Source: Syngnathus acus (lineage: Eukaryota; Chordata; Actinopteri; Syngnathiformes; Syngnathidae). Taken from it: a DNA stretch of 64,000 nt. Below the pieces are notes generated by a model. The model was given only the letters and a program-made list of their open reading frames with translations, ran no database searches and had not been told where the DNA came from. Below, in pieces: positions 1 to 11,705 of the stretch. Within the stretch, counting starts at the first letter, position 1; each line of letters opens with the position of its first letter. Both the position numbers and the translations under genes were made by a program. Location: positions 6,762,491 to 6,826,490 of the forward strand of contig NC_051092.1 in NCBI RefSeq assembly GCF_901709675.1, written 5' to 3'.

Positions 1-614
1 AAATTATTCCGTTGGAAATGGATTATTCTATTTGACGACGTGATGTTAATGGTTGAACAAACACGTCATTTTTGTCCAGACAAAACATTATTTTGGAGGT
101 ATGAGGATTTGGCCTGACACCAGTGAATATATTTTTGACTTAGTAGTGGTACTGTATGCAGTGTACAGTGTGAGCAAATGGAGAAAAATATAGTTAGGAC
201 TACTGACTTAATTTTCCATCCTGAAAATTAGCCAGAAAGATCAATAACTAGAGTAATCAAGGTAGCCTACCCGATAACTACTACAACATAGCATTATCAT
301 TATGGTCTTCCATTTCTGACTTTAGGCCAACATTGTAGAAATCCTCAGAATACGGAACAAGCTTTTCTTTATTATAATTCATTTATTTCTTAATTAACGA
401 ACACACTGACATATAGCTAACATGTACATTTTCGATTTTGCGATTAATTAGGATGGTCCAAAGCTGACATCCACACATCCACATTACAGCTTAAGTATTT
501 CGTTGTATCGTGGGTAACTTGTGTGTCAAAAAGCATTATTGTACTTTCGATGAACACAGCAGCACACTGCTCCCTTGTTTACAAGTGTCCAGTGGATGAT
601 TTGAGGTTACTCAC
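1..614. other. Putative hsf4 intron 1; no exon recognised
   Basis: This stretch follows the splice donor of the hsf4 first coding exon on the minus strand, so it should be the start of intron 1. I looked on both strands for the rest of the DNA-binding domain and saw no open segment with that character. It is AT-rich without an obvious repeat. Confidence 0.5.
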
Positions 615-740
615 AGCACTCCAGCATATTAGGTGGTTGGTATCCGGATCCTCCACTAGAGTCCACAGTTTGGTGAGAAAAGCTGGAACATTGCTGGTGT
701 AGTTGCCATCTACACCCAAGGCACCTGGAGACTCCTGCAT
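615..740 (-). CDS. hsf4: Heat shock transcription factor, first coding exon (hsf4-like), partial
   Basis: Seen: an ATG at 740-738 (minus strand) with A at -3 opens 42 codons that end at a good donor (GCT then GTGAGT). The product begins [10 protein letters not shown] and continues through [17 protein letters not shown] to LICWSA. Known: the block PAFLxKLWxLVxDPxTxxLIxWS is the start of the winged-helix DNA-binding domain of vertebrate heat shock factors, which bind nGAAn repeats as trimers in the nucleus. The MQE start and short leader before PAF resemble HSF4 more than HSF1 or HSF2; HSF4 is the lens-associated family member. Inference: this is the first coding exon; the recognition helix, coiled coil and other domains lie off the left edge. 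HSF1/HSF2 remain alternatives, though a neighbourhood matching human 16q favours hsf4. Confidence 0.8.
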
Positions 741-1755
741 GCTGACTTGAGGAAACCAGATGTGTGTAAGAGTGAGGAAGGCCTGTATACGAGTGTATGT
801 GTGCCAGTTCCCTCTGACACTATTTCATTTTGGAGAAATCCACTTGTGGAAATCCGTTACTGATATTCTCAAGTTTGCCGCAGTCGATTTGATTCCATGC
901 TGAGCTTGTTTACGTCATGTCCAGCTTTGTATTTACCTTTACGGTCCTTGACTAGCTTGGCAAATATCTTAGAAAGATCTCTATTAATCTCTCAGTAAGA
1001 GTGTTGGCCAATTTTTTCTGCCCTCTCTCTGCTCTCTCTGCCCCACCATCATTCAACTGAATGTCATCACAGAAGGTCTTTGTCAGCACCATTCAAACCC
1101 ATCCCCTAACACACACATACGTGCGGGTGCACACACACGTACAACAATACCTTACAAAGAGTGCACTATCATTCTACACAAAAAAAAATGACGCACGCAG
1201 GTTATTTTTAAAATAATAAAAAAATAACAGAGCTTCCTTTTAAGGTGTTAAGGATTTTCTCTTTATTATGGAACTGTCCAAGAGGGGAATTCAAGGATTG
1301 AGTGATCTGCTTTGGTTATACTCAACCTAAACCCTTTTGGGATTTGGTTTACTACAAAAGTTGTCTTTTTAGGTTTAAAGAGAAAAATATTTTTTTAGAA
1401 CTATTATCAAATCAACATTTAAAGAGTTGCGATAACACAGAAATGTACGTATAAGAGCAAATTTGACCAACAGTTCCATCAGATGCCTGCCGGTCAAGTG
1501 ACAAAAGTGTGTGTGTGTGTGCGTGTGTGTGTGTGCGCGTTTTTGTACATTTTAGGTGACATTATCACAAACTGCTTCAAATGGCCTATAAGTGCCACAT
1601 TTGAAACAGGCTCAGTCTTTCACTTAATGGTGTTTGTAAAAAGGGAAAAAAAAAAGAAGAAACAAATTTTAGATATGCATCGTGCCAGGTTATACCAACT
1701 ACCTATACCTCATGAGTAAATAATAGTATAATAGTTAGCCTCATTTAATTTTTAC
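741..1755. other. Intergenic: hsf4 5' flank and CYP2 3' flank
   Basis: Both neighbours are on the minus strand, so this holds the hsf4 promoter or 5' UTR and the 3' UTR of the CYP2 gene. A TTTATT at 1262-1267 (AATAAA on the minus strand) could be the CYP2 poly(A) signal. A (GT)n run covers about 1507-1540. Two open frames over 1483-1719 are low-complexity and not supported as genes. Confidence 0.45.
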
Positions 1756-4700
1756 TCAGCTTTCATGCATTGTTCTGAGTTGTATCTTCATACGATAAGG
1801 TTTGGGAGTGAGAGTGACCCCATAGACTGGGGTGAAGTCTGGCTCTCCTGCATCTTCAGGCCAGATGAACTTGAATTTTTTCAGCATAGTCACCGTGATG
1901 AGGAAGAGTTCCATACGGGCCAAACCTTCACCGAGACACATGCGAGGACCTATATAGGGAATGTTGGAGAAATCATTCGCAGCGGTTTCAACTTGTAAAA
2001 TATGTTCCTATACAAACCTGCAGAAAAAGGCATAAAAGCTTCTGGCTTGACAAACTCGCCCTGGTCATTGAGGAAGTTTTCTGGGTTGAATTTATGAGGG
2101 GATTTCCACTGGCCTTCCTCATGCAGCACCGAGGTCAAATTTGGGATGATCATTGTACCCTGGAGAGCCAAAGAAACCAAATGATGTGAAGACAATGTAG
2201 TATAGAAAAGTGCAAGATAGATACAATAAGATCACTGTCATTTTGTTGCACATTTGATTGACCATCTTATGGCCAAACACATGAAAAGAAACATGGTGCG
2301 TCAAGATACTGTATTTTCCCTATTTGTCAACAATTCACCCAAAGTTTAGGTCTACATCCATGAAGCCCAGCAAACATTTGCGTTGTCCTGTCTCTTACCT
2401 TAGGAATCGAATATCCCATCAACTCTGTGTTTTTTGTTGTACAGTGAAACACACTCAGTGGCACAGTGTTTGCAATTCTCTGAATTTCATGGATTACAGC
2501 CTGTAATAAACAAATAAATGAATGAATAAATAAATACATAAATAAATAAATAAATGAATAGATAAAGAAAGATTTTTTTTAATTTTGAAATTATTAATAA
2601 TATCTTGCTTTAGGTGTCTTATAAAAGCAAACATGCTATTATCGTAACATTTAACATGGAATAAATTAATACGTTTAATTTCAAATCATTTACATCATAC
2701 AGTATAAAATACTGATGTACCTGCACGTACGGCATTTTGTTTCGGTCATCAAAACACACTTTATCCTCGCCGTTCAACACTTCATCAATCTCCTGTTGGC
2801 AACGCTCTAATAAATACAGGAGAAAAAATGGTGTGAGAGGAAATCTAATTTTAATTCCATATGAAATAACATGAATGTGTGAAATACAAGATCTGTTTTT
2901 TTGTATGTGTGTCTGTGGAGATTTATGTTTATGTGTAAACAAGGTTTATCCGTCGATTAATGTTTTATTCCTTTATTTTATCAAATAATACATCATTTTA
3001 TCGTTTTAATACATCAAGGAATTACACACCTCACTAGTGGAGCAACAATCGCCTTCACATTCAAACCTCACTCATGGATCATGCAATATACTGAATTCAT
3101 TGATCACCTAGTAAAGACAAACTGAGAAACCGCATGTGTATGCAATTTTGAGAACCAAGAGAGAGTGCATTTCCGTGTTTAATTTTTTTTGTGTTCATAT
3201 CTGATTATGTTCTGCACAGTGATCTATTAATTAATGAATTATCGGAATATGAGGTATATCTTAGGAATGTGTAATTTTTTTCATTGTACTTGATTAGATT
3301 TCAAAGCTAGTTTATACACAAAGTATAATTGCAAATTTCAACTCTGTGACTGGGTAAACTTAACTTTTCCTGTTGAAATGACTGGATTGGATAACAGAGG
3401 CCTTCGACCTATCCCTGAGTGGGAGGCAAGCCAAGTTCCCTGCAGCTATAAGCCATCATTCCCTCCTTTCGCTCTCTTGTCTTGCTTCCTGGCTTCCCAA
3501 CCTCCCTCCTAGAAGTTCTCTTCTGCTCTGCACTTCCCCAGGCCCGTTTTGGGACGGGGGCTCGGGTGTTCTGCACATGGACGCGGCTGAACTCGGCATG
3601 AGACTCAGGTACCGCGTGACCTCACTTTGGTTGGGTAACCTAGTTTCTTTGTTTGGCTGGGTGCCAGCACTGGTCAATGCATCCCATTGCTTTCCAAGGC
3701 AGTGAGCATGAGCTCACGTCGGTTCCTGCCGACTCCACCATGGTGGACTCAGCGTGCCAGAACCTTTTTCAGGCCTAAAACCAGGCCGAGCAAAAACACT
3801 GCAAAAGCCAGTTGTCCATCACACTGCTCACGAGCTCCCCATAACCATATGCTGTGCGAAGTCAGTGTTTCACAATCTTTTCATTTTCCATTTTTATTTT
3901 TACCTTTTTCTTCCTACGTAGCCTGGCTTACTGCAAAGACACTTCAAAACTGCCTCCGGCTTCAGACAAGAACACAGTCAGTCAGTGCAATCTACCAGTG
4001 TACAAATATTGGTGCATAGATTCGTGGAAAAGGATTTCAACTTTCTCACCCTTTTGCACATTAATACCAGTTCATACCAGATCGCTGATTTTGAACTGCT
4101 CTTATCGTTAATCTTGTCTATCCGATGATATTCTTATTTCTTTACCATACTTTTCTTTCTTAACGTACTTAGTGTGACTTCCATGTACATTTTAACAATA
4201 AATTTCCACATTATTAAATGGCATTGATTATTATTGTGTGTGTGTGCGCGTGTGTGTGTGTGCGCATGCGTGTGTGTGTGTCTAAATTAAAGTTAGGGAC
4301 CTCTAAGTTTGATTTATGTTTCATTTTATTACATATATTTTCATTTTATTAACTGTGGTCGCCTTCGGATATACGTAAGATATCCATAGATTTAAACCTT
4401 AAAGTTGAAGTCTTAAACTATAAAGAATACAAACAACATGGTGCCGCTAGTGGCCGTTAATTATACTGCTGGCAATAGCTTTCCGCCACCACTAACAACT
4501 AATTGATTATTTAACTAACTAATTAATAATTAGTTACTTATTTAATTAATTTGATTGTTAATTACCCCATATTCGCTACACTGGGAAGCAGATCACACAG
4601 ACGCATTCAATGAGATACTGCATGCACCACTGAGCTGAGACCTTGCTCAAGTCCCCCTTGACATCCGCATTTCTCCAGCAAAGCTGCAATTTTTTTGGGG

Positions 4701-7700
4701 GGGGAAATTGACTCTCTGGTTCCAAAGCCTAAGTCTTTGTAGATAAACTAACGATGCGTCGGTTAAACATAGCGATTTTTATCTTTTCTGAGTGAGAGGT
4801 GGCTGACCACCTGCCAATCATTGACACACAATCATTCACATTGACACGAACAAGACTTTACTACACGATAAGCACCCATCTTGTCCTGCTGTCTTTCAAC
4901 AAGAATAAAAAAAATAAAAAAAGTTCAATGTTATTTATTGTAATACAGTAAGAGTTTCGGGTTATTTGTGATTGACCGATACAATCTAATTGTATTTGTA
5001 GAAGGAAATGATGATGGTGCTGAATATGTTAGTCAGACTGTATTTAGTCAGAGGATTGGAAAGTTTGTTATTATGGGCTTCTTCTGTAGATAAACTGTAA
5101 GTGTACATTTTCAGCTCAGCAACAACTGCTTGTAATTTCTAGAACAGGAGACAAATCACCTAGGGAGAAAACAATTACTAGGAGCAAACATACCTTGTAC
5201 GTCTGGATGAGTCATAAGATAAAGGAAAGCTGTCAGTAGGGTATTGGAAGTGGTGTCTGTCCCAGCAAAGTGAAGATCTAGAGCGTACATTGACAGCTGG
5301 TCCTCTGAAAATGAGGAATCATCATCACCACTTCTCTTAAAAAAAAAGAAATGATTGTTTCAGTATATATTAAAAAAAAAAACATACTGGATTTAACAAC
5401 GACTCCAGTTAATATTTGTGACCACCTTAAACATTTCATCTAGATAGCAGTCAATAAAGTCGCGTGGTTCATTGGGGATTCTGGTTCTCTTGTGCTCAGC
5501 CAACAACTCCTTTGCAAGATTTTGACATTTCTAAAGAACAAGAGTAGAACGTTCAATCATTTTATTTTTACTAAAACAAGGACACTTGTCAGCATAACTT
5601 CGTTGAGATCTGTTGAAATCCTAAAGTCTGTCTTTGATCTGAATCGTGGAACCTTATCTCGAACATTAAATACAAAGCCATATAACATACCTTGACATTT
5701 TCAAAAGACTTCATGAAGGGCAATGGAAGACTACGAATCATCGGGAAGGAGTCATACAGCTGCAAGGATAAATGAGAAAATAATCATGGGTAATCTCCCA
5801 TTATACCAACCAGTGTAAGTGCATAAACATACTGATTAAAATGCGTCCTTCATAGTGTGTGCAAAGTGAAGGGTTTATTTTTGCCTAGTGAATTTGGAGA
5901 GATCGGGTATCAGCGGATCACCCATTAATAGCATTTTTCAGGAATGGGCGACTGGCATGCGCTCTGAATGGCCACATGATTAACACAAGAAAAAAAATCT
6001 TTTGAATTATTCATATTTTTTACAAACCCAAAATAATTTAAAAAAGAAAAATGCTGATAAGCATTGAATACATAAATTGTCCATGGAAAAATGGGAAACA
6101 TGGGAAGAACAATTCAGGAAAAAAGCCAAAATATGAAAACAATTTGAGAAAAGAAACAGAAAAACAAATTTGTGATCATGCAAATCCACGAGTGCTGAAC
6201 TGCAAATATACACGAGTTGACTGTAATTTTAAGTTGTAATTTCATCATTCACCAGTAGATGGCAGACATGTTCTATATAGTTACACTGGAGGCCCTATTT
6301 CTATGTTGAGCGCAAAGTGCAGTCTAACACTGCTGGTATTTGCTAGATTTTGAACAAGTACAATTGGGCATAAGGGGGTGTTTGCGTTTTTCTTGACTCA
6401 CCATAGCCCAGGGTCCATTGGCCAATTTAGCATTCTCAGTGAAACAACGAACAATGACCTTGATGAACTCATCATCATAATCGTAGCGTCTACCAAACAG
6501 AACCTGGCAGATGATGTTAGAGGATGCATTATGGAACATAAGTTGGGGACTCAGGGTACTACCTGTAGGAAAGGTTTCAATAAAAGATTATTAGTGCAAA
6601 CTCATGGTACAAAGACATTAAATATTTAACACAAAATCCAGCATTGCAACACGGACTGAGCGAAAGAAAAATTACAAACAGATGAAATAGCATGTATTAT
6701 TTTTGGTGTGAACAACATCAGATCATGTGTACAGTAAATGTACGCTCCACATACCAGTACACTTTTCCAGTGTATTCATGATGAATTCTGTTTCTCCCAG
6801 AATCCTCTCCTCCATTGAATTCTTCCCAAGACCAAAGTTCCTCAAAGTCATCAGAGCAAATCGCCGATGTTCCTTCCAACTAGAACCATAATCAGCCAGA
6901 ATGACTCCTGCAACAGGTGTAAAGGTGGTTAATGGAGAGAATATGAAAAAGTGTACATGTCAAACGATATGACTGTTTTTTTGTTTAATAGATAGAATCC
7001 AGCACACCCGTGATCCGAGTGATCTTGGCATCAATTTACCTTTTCTGTTTGTTGTGTCATTGACATAAAGGTCTTGGGGTCGTCCAGCAAAGTCAATCGC
7101 TTTGGAGACTAAAGCCTCCTTCATGGCTTGTAACCCGTTGATAATAATAGCAGGACGAGGGCCAAGGTACACACTGTAGACATTTCCGTATGCCTTCCTT
7201 AGCTTAGAAAACATAAAAACAATATAGAATGTTAGCACAATACAGAAGTTCAGTATATTAACTAACATTTACATGTCGTATAAGAGTGGACAGACCTAAA
7301 GAACTCAGTGGCTTTGAAGAGGATACACAACTCTTACCTTCTTTTTTGGGGTCTTTAAGTAAAATGAAGAATTGAAGAGACCTAAAGCCACCAGAGCATA
7401 GACTAAGAAGTTGGTAATGTTCAAGACATTGGGTAACATATATGTTCAGAAATAACCAATCAAATTCAAACTTGTTAAATGAGTGTCAACACTCACACAC
7501 TTGCTTTGACAAACCCCGAATGTAGATTTTCCAGTAGGCTTTTCATGACTTTTTTTTTAAATTGATATCAAGCAGAAGACTGAAGTTTTTTTGTTAACTG
7601 ACTACTATTTAAACATACACGCTCCAGCTCATGATGATTATGATCATGATGTATTTTGGTTGACTTTCTACATTTTGTATGATTACATTATGACCTCTTT

Positions 7701-8921
7701 TATTTTCTTCTCGAGTTGTTAGAATAGGACTCTTTGGCATACGTGATTAGATAGGTAGCTTGAACTGTGCCGTTATCTTGTTGTGACTCTTGCATTCACT
7801 GGCCTTCTCTTCTCTATGACAGTCTTTGCACATATGTATTAGTTGACTTCAGTTGAGACTGCAACGTCACACTAGCGAGGCAGAGTCGCACCCTTGTTAG
7901 CAAGGATTAGTCCTTCTTTTGCAATTTCACAGAAAAGGCAACACAGCCATGTCTCGATCTTTCTGGCATACAGTAAATAGTTAAACTGAGAATTCAGCCT
8001 CCAGGTTAATACTATTAGCCCAGCGAGCATTACTGTTAAAGAACTGGGAAAATATAACAGAGTCATGATTAGTGTGTGAACTCTTAAGGTCAAGGCCAAA
8101 GAGTAGCCTTGGGTTTTATTAGTGTGGCAAAAGGGTACAGCTTTCAACTGTGCACAGACTATTGTTATGCAATCATATTGAAATAGTAGAGTTGAGTGAA
8201 ATCCCTCCCGCAAAAGCATTGACCCGATAAGTGATTTTTTTTTTTTTTTTAAATTCAATACATTATGACATAATGTGTCAGGGGTGTCAAACTCATTTTT
8301 TTCGCGGGCCGCATTGTAGTCATAGCTTCTTTCGGAGGGCCATTATGACTGTCAACCCAAAAAAATGTATGAGCACCTCATATTATATACAGTAATAGCT
8401 ACAAAACAAACTGACAAATAAGTCGTTTTCAAATCAGACGAGTAAAAACTGGTCAAATATTTAAAATCAAAGATATTATTACAAGTGAAGACAATTTGCA
8501 ATTCTAGTAATGACACGAATTTGATGCACAATTTGTCTTCGCGGGCCACATAAAATGATATGGCGGGCTGTATCCGGCCCCCCGGGCCTTGCGTTTGACA
8601 CCTGCGCATTATGTAGTGGTGAGAATGACACAGAAAAATCAAACAAACTCAATATGATGATTCTATAAAGAAATGCATTCTTGGGAACTTACGAATTAGG
8701 TTTTAAAATGTAATAAAATGTATTGCACAAATAGCAATTTAAAATGTATCTGTGTTTCATACCCGCTCAAAGTCTTGCAGGGGGTTTTCCAAGCTCAGGC
8801 TCAATATGTTTCCCAGGATTGGCAAGATCGTGGGCCCCGGTGGAAAGTTTTTCGGCCTTCGGCACATGAAATTAAAAAGTATAAAGAAAACACAAAGTGG
8901 AAGGAGGATTGTAGCTAGCAT
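1756..8921 (-). CDS. Cytochrome P450, family 2 (teleost CYP2), complete, 11 coding exons
   Basis: Exons in coding order: 8921-8763, 7202-7040, 6907-6755, 6562-6402, 5759-5691, 5530-5426, 5335-5194, 2806-2721, 2500-2399, 2159-2018, 1949-1756; 491 residues, normal for the family. Domains seen: N-terminal membrane anchor (residues 1-20), then basic RRPK and the PPGP hinge (27-30), oxygen-binding I-helix AGTDTT (294-299), K-helix HEIQR with ExxR (351-354), FNPENF meander, and heme loop FSAGPRMCLG with the cysteine thiolate near residue 432. All catalytic landmarks are intact. Known: CYP2 enzymes are ER-bound, NADPH-reductase-dependent monooxygenases of xenobiotics, steroids or fatty acids; the substrate cannot be read here. 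The start is the ATG at 8921 (AAC before it); the frame is open further upstream but has no ATG. Two introns are extra to the usual nine-exon CYP2 plan. Subfamily (2J-, 2X- or 2Y-like) is not resolved. Confidence 0.93.
2505..2563. repeat. (TAAA)n-type simple repeat in a CYP2 intron
   Basis: An imperfect tetranucleotide run of ATAA/ATGA units lies just upstream (in gene orientation) of the exon starting at 2500. Confidence 0.8.
2807..5193 (-). other. Large CYP2 intron with unclassified insert
   Basis: This 2.4-kb intron separates the I-helix exon from the next one. A (GT)n run sits at about 4234-4281. The part from about 3370 to 4215 has higher GC and a different texture from its flanks, and several short open frames; it looks like an inserted repeat, but I could not name a family and it has no TIRs that I can see. 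Confidence 0.4.
8279..8604. mobile_element. hAT-like MITE, full-length copy, in CYP2 intron 1
   Basis: The element begins CAGGGGTGTCAAACTC and ends with GTTTGACACCTG, an imperfect terminal inverted repeat. Inside are GCGGGCC blocks in opposite directions near each end. A very similar copy is at 61627-61921 and a fragment at 56165-56293. There is no coding sequence, so it would depend on a transposase elsewhere. Superfamily by TIR appearance only; I could not find a convincing 8-bp target duplication. Confidence 0.75.
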
Positions 8922-9275
8922 GTTGGAGAAGAGTGGACTGACCAAAACAACACCACTGCTTGTGCGATTGGGCAACTATCCTGCCTCTGTCTTTGTGTAC
9001 TTTGCTTTCCTGAATATGAGAGGGGGAAGGGCGGAGATCAGCGGAAATGAAGTCTATACACTCCTATTCAAATGACAGGTTTTTGTGATGTTAAGAAAAC
9101 AAGATCAAGAATGTCTGCATATGGTTATTTCATCTATAATTCTAATTGAATATATTGGACCAAGAAGCACCAAGTGCTGAGCAAAAACCGTTAACATTTA
9201 AGATTCTTTCTTTACAGCCTAACTGTATATATTATTTACATCTATTTCTGCAGATTTGCGTCTACTGTATGCTCG
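8922..9275. other. CYP2 upstream region
   Basis: Holds the promoter and 5' UTR of the CYP2 gene, which is read leftwards. No clear TATA box or named site was seen. Open frames here are short and without family resemblance. Confidence 0.4.
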
Positions 9276-9790
9276 TTAATACTGAAGAAATTGGGTCGAA
9301 ATACAAAAAGTCTTGCCAAGCTACAAAAACAGATATGCTCAAACCTCATTGAATAAAGTACATCAGCAGACAAGTATATTCACATATTAAATCAATAAAA
9401 GAAACATTTTAAGCATATAATTATACCTGCATGCCAAATCAATAAAGAAGACATAACTAGACATTTTTATATATGGTAATGACATAGGTTTTTATAACTT
9501 CATGATCTGATATGTATTTCTGTGCACTTTGAAATAACAAATGTTTGTTGAGATATTGCCTGAATAGCATAACGACCCTTAAGGAACTATTTAATGCATG
9601 CTTGATGTTATTCTAAATCACGGACACTGCTCAAGGTGTCTAAGAATGTTCTGTACTTGATTATATCTTATGTTTTGATTAATACTTGATGTGAATATAC
9701 TTGTCTGCTTATGTACTTTATTCAATGAGGTTCTGTTTTTGTAGCTAGGCAGGACGTTTTGTATTTCGACCCCATTCCTTCAATACCCAT
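9276..9790. mobile_element. Imperfect foldback element (long inverted repeat)
   Basis: The left arm, about 9276-9400, and the right arm, about 9675-9790, are imperfect reverse complements over roughly 100 bp. Shared blocks include GGGTCGAAATACAAAA, CCTCATTGAATAAAGTACAT and GCAGACAAGTATATTCACAT. The 270-bp centre is AT-rich and non-coding. This is the shape of a MITE or foldback transposon; family not known. Confidence 0.7.
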
Positions 9791-10105
9791 AACTTCCCAT
9801 GGCAAATTACCAACTGATTTATTCCCTCCCTCTCTCAATCTTTTAAAGGGACTTTGAGTATAGTCAATGTTAATTAAATCATCCTAAATATAAATGCATC
9901 AATTTTGCCCTCACATATCTGCCTGTTGTGTGACATGTCATACCTTTAAGATAAGAGATCAAGTTCAAATTCTTCAACCGACATTGTCAAACAACATTCA
10001 TGTTTTAAAAACGCTTGAATTCAAAATTGAATACTTGATCATAAATCATTGATCAGAAATACAATCAAATAGAAGAGCTCAGTAAAGTGAACTATAGTGC
10101 AAATA

Positions 10106-10362
10106 CAGTATCTCACAAAGGTGAGTCCACCCCTCTCATTTCTGCAATGTTTTAATTATATCTTGTCATGGGACAACACTGAAGAAATGACACTCTGAGA
10201 CAATGTTAAGTAGTAGTAGTAGTAGAAAAAAATAGCAAAGTAGCAAAGTAAATGTATTGTTACTTCAAAGTAACTCAAAATACAACGAGTGTTGTCCCAT
10301 GCCAAGATATAATTAAAACATTGCAGAAATGAGAGGGGTGGACTCACTTTTGTGAGATACTG
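10106..10362. mobile_element. Tc1/mariner-like MITE with ~75-bp terminal inverted repeats
   Basis: The element starts CAGTATCTCACAAAGGTGAG and ends with the near-perfect reverse complement; matching continues for about 75 bp, through the ATTATATCTTG block to GGGACAACACT. It is flanked by TA on both sides (10104-10105 and 10363-10364), the target duplication of Tc1/mariner elements. The loop of about 100 bp is non-coding. Confidence 0.88.
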
Positions 10363-10499
10363 TATAAATAATGGAATTAGTCCAACTAGTAGTATAAAAA
10401 AAGTAAATGAATAAAAATATATATTGTGATTACACCTGAAATCATTTTATAATGTCTACTTTAATTTAGACATTTCAATTTTTGTTTTCTTTTAATTTA

Positions 10500-10623
10500 A
10501 TTCCAGCGATAGTTTTCATTCGCGACAATAACTGAGGAACTAAAGTCAGCCGTTGAGGTTTGCAACGAGCGAATTTTACAGTAACACACCAACGTCATCT
10601 ACCATTATCGAAAGCCTTGTTTG
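10500..10623 (+). promoter_or_regulatory. fam192a: fam192a promoter / 5' UTR exon (putative)
   Basis: A segment with several CpGs ends at a strong donor, CTTGTTTG followed by GTAAGT at 10624, upstream of the coding exons. This fits a non-coding first exon joined to the acceptor at 11695, whose exon carries the ATG ten bases in. No TATA box was seen. The exon start is unknown; the left coordinate is nominal. Confidence 0.45.
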
Positions 10624-11705
10624 GTAAGTTTGGTGGATCGGAAATAATCTAATAGTTTGATCTGCTCAATGACAGGTATAAAATAAATGTTCGGTTTACG
10701 TTGCACATAAAAAGGTTGCATGACACGCTTGAATTTCGGCATATAGCTACGACACCTTGGCTGAATGCTAAAGAAGCTAACGAGCTATTTTGCTGCACGT
10801 TTACAGCTTGTAATCAAAGACTTTAAGTTGACTTGCATGCATGTGCCTGATTTGTTTTAGATTGCTTGGATGTGGTTTCAGACGGCGATCTTTACCTTTG
10901 CTTTTGTGAAAAACTAATGTTTTTTATCAGCGAAGCTGTTTTTTCAGCACTAAGGCATCAAAAGTCATCGAAACAAAATCTAATATGTCAGTAAAAATCT
11001 CGCTTGCCTAATTTAAATTTCGGGTATTGTTTCTGAATGTTTTTCTTTACTCGTTTTTGCAAATTAACTCATCCATTTGGTTTAATGTGTAACGTGTGCT
11101 CCCAATTGATGTCCACTGGGGGGAGCCAAAGCTGTAAATTGCACAGTTTAACTCGATGGGAGTGGAGGCTCATACGGGGTTTCGAGGTCATGAACTTTTG
11201 GCGCAGCGGCTAAAAAAAGTACTTTACCACACATCACAAAAATGCACGCTCAGTTACCACAGTTGGAACAAAAGTGACCCGAGTTTACTTTTGTATTTGA
11301 TTGTAGAAGACGTGCACATTTATTAGAATTTTATTTTTTTAGCCATTTACGATATTTGATATCCTTCACCGGTGCCGTATCCAGAACTTGGCTTTAAATA
11401 ACAGACGCATGCGTATGAACTGCGAGCATTGCTGCCCAGGTTGAAGAAGTTGACCTTAGGCTATCTGTGCTCAGACCATGTGCTGTACATTGCACATGTC
11501 GATCTGGGTGGCTGTCTTGTCAGAAAGAAACGTCTTTTGAAGGTGCCCAACAAGAAAGCTTACAAATGGTTAACATGAACGTCTATGTGAGCAACTGTCA
11601 TTGATGCACGTGTCTGCCATGTTGTATCCCACGTTGCAAGTGTCCAAGGCCACAGCAGAAGCTCAGTGTTGTATGTGTGTGATCTTCCTCTGTAGGTGAG
11701 CTGCA

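Noticed and set aside
3370-4215. Possible gene in the large CYP2 intron
   Set aside because: The open frames are short, overlapping and without start, splice or domain support; an unclassified repeat is more likely.
8922-8975. Upstream in-frame extension of the CYP2 N terminus
   Set aside because: The open frame runs to 8975 but starts with TTG; the only ATG is at 8921, which gives a normal anchor length before RRPK and PPGP.
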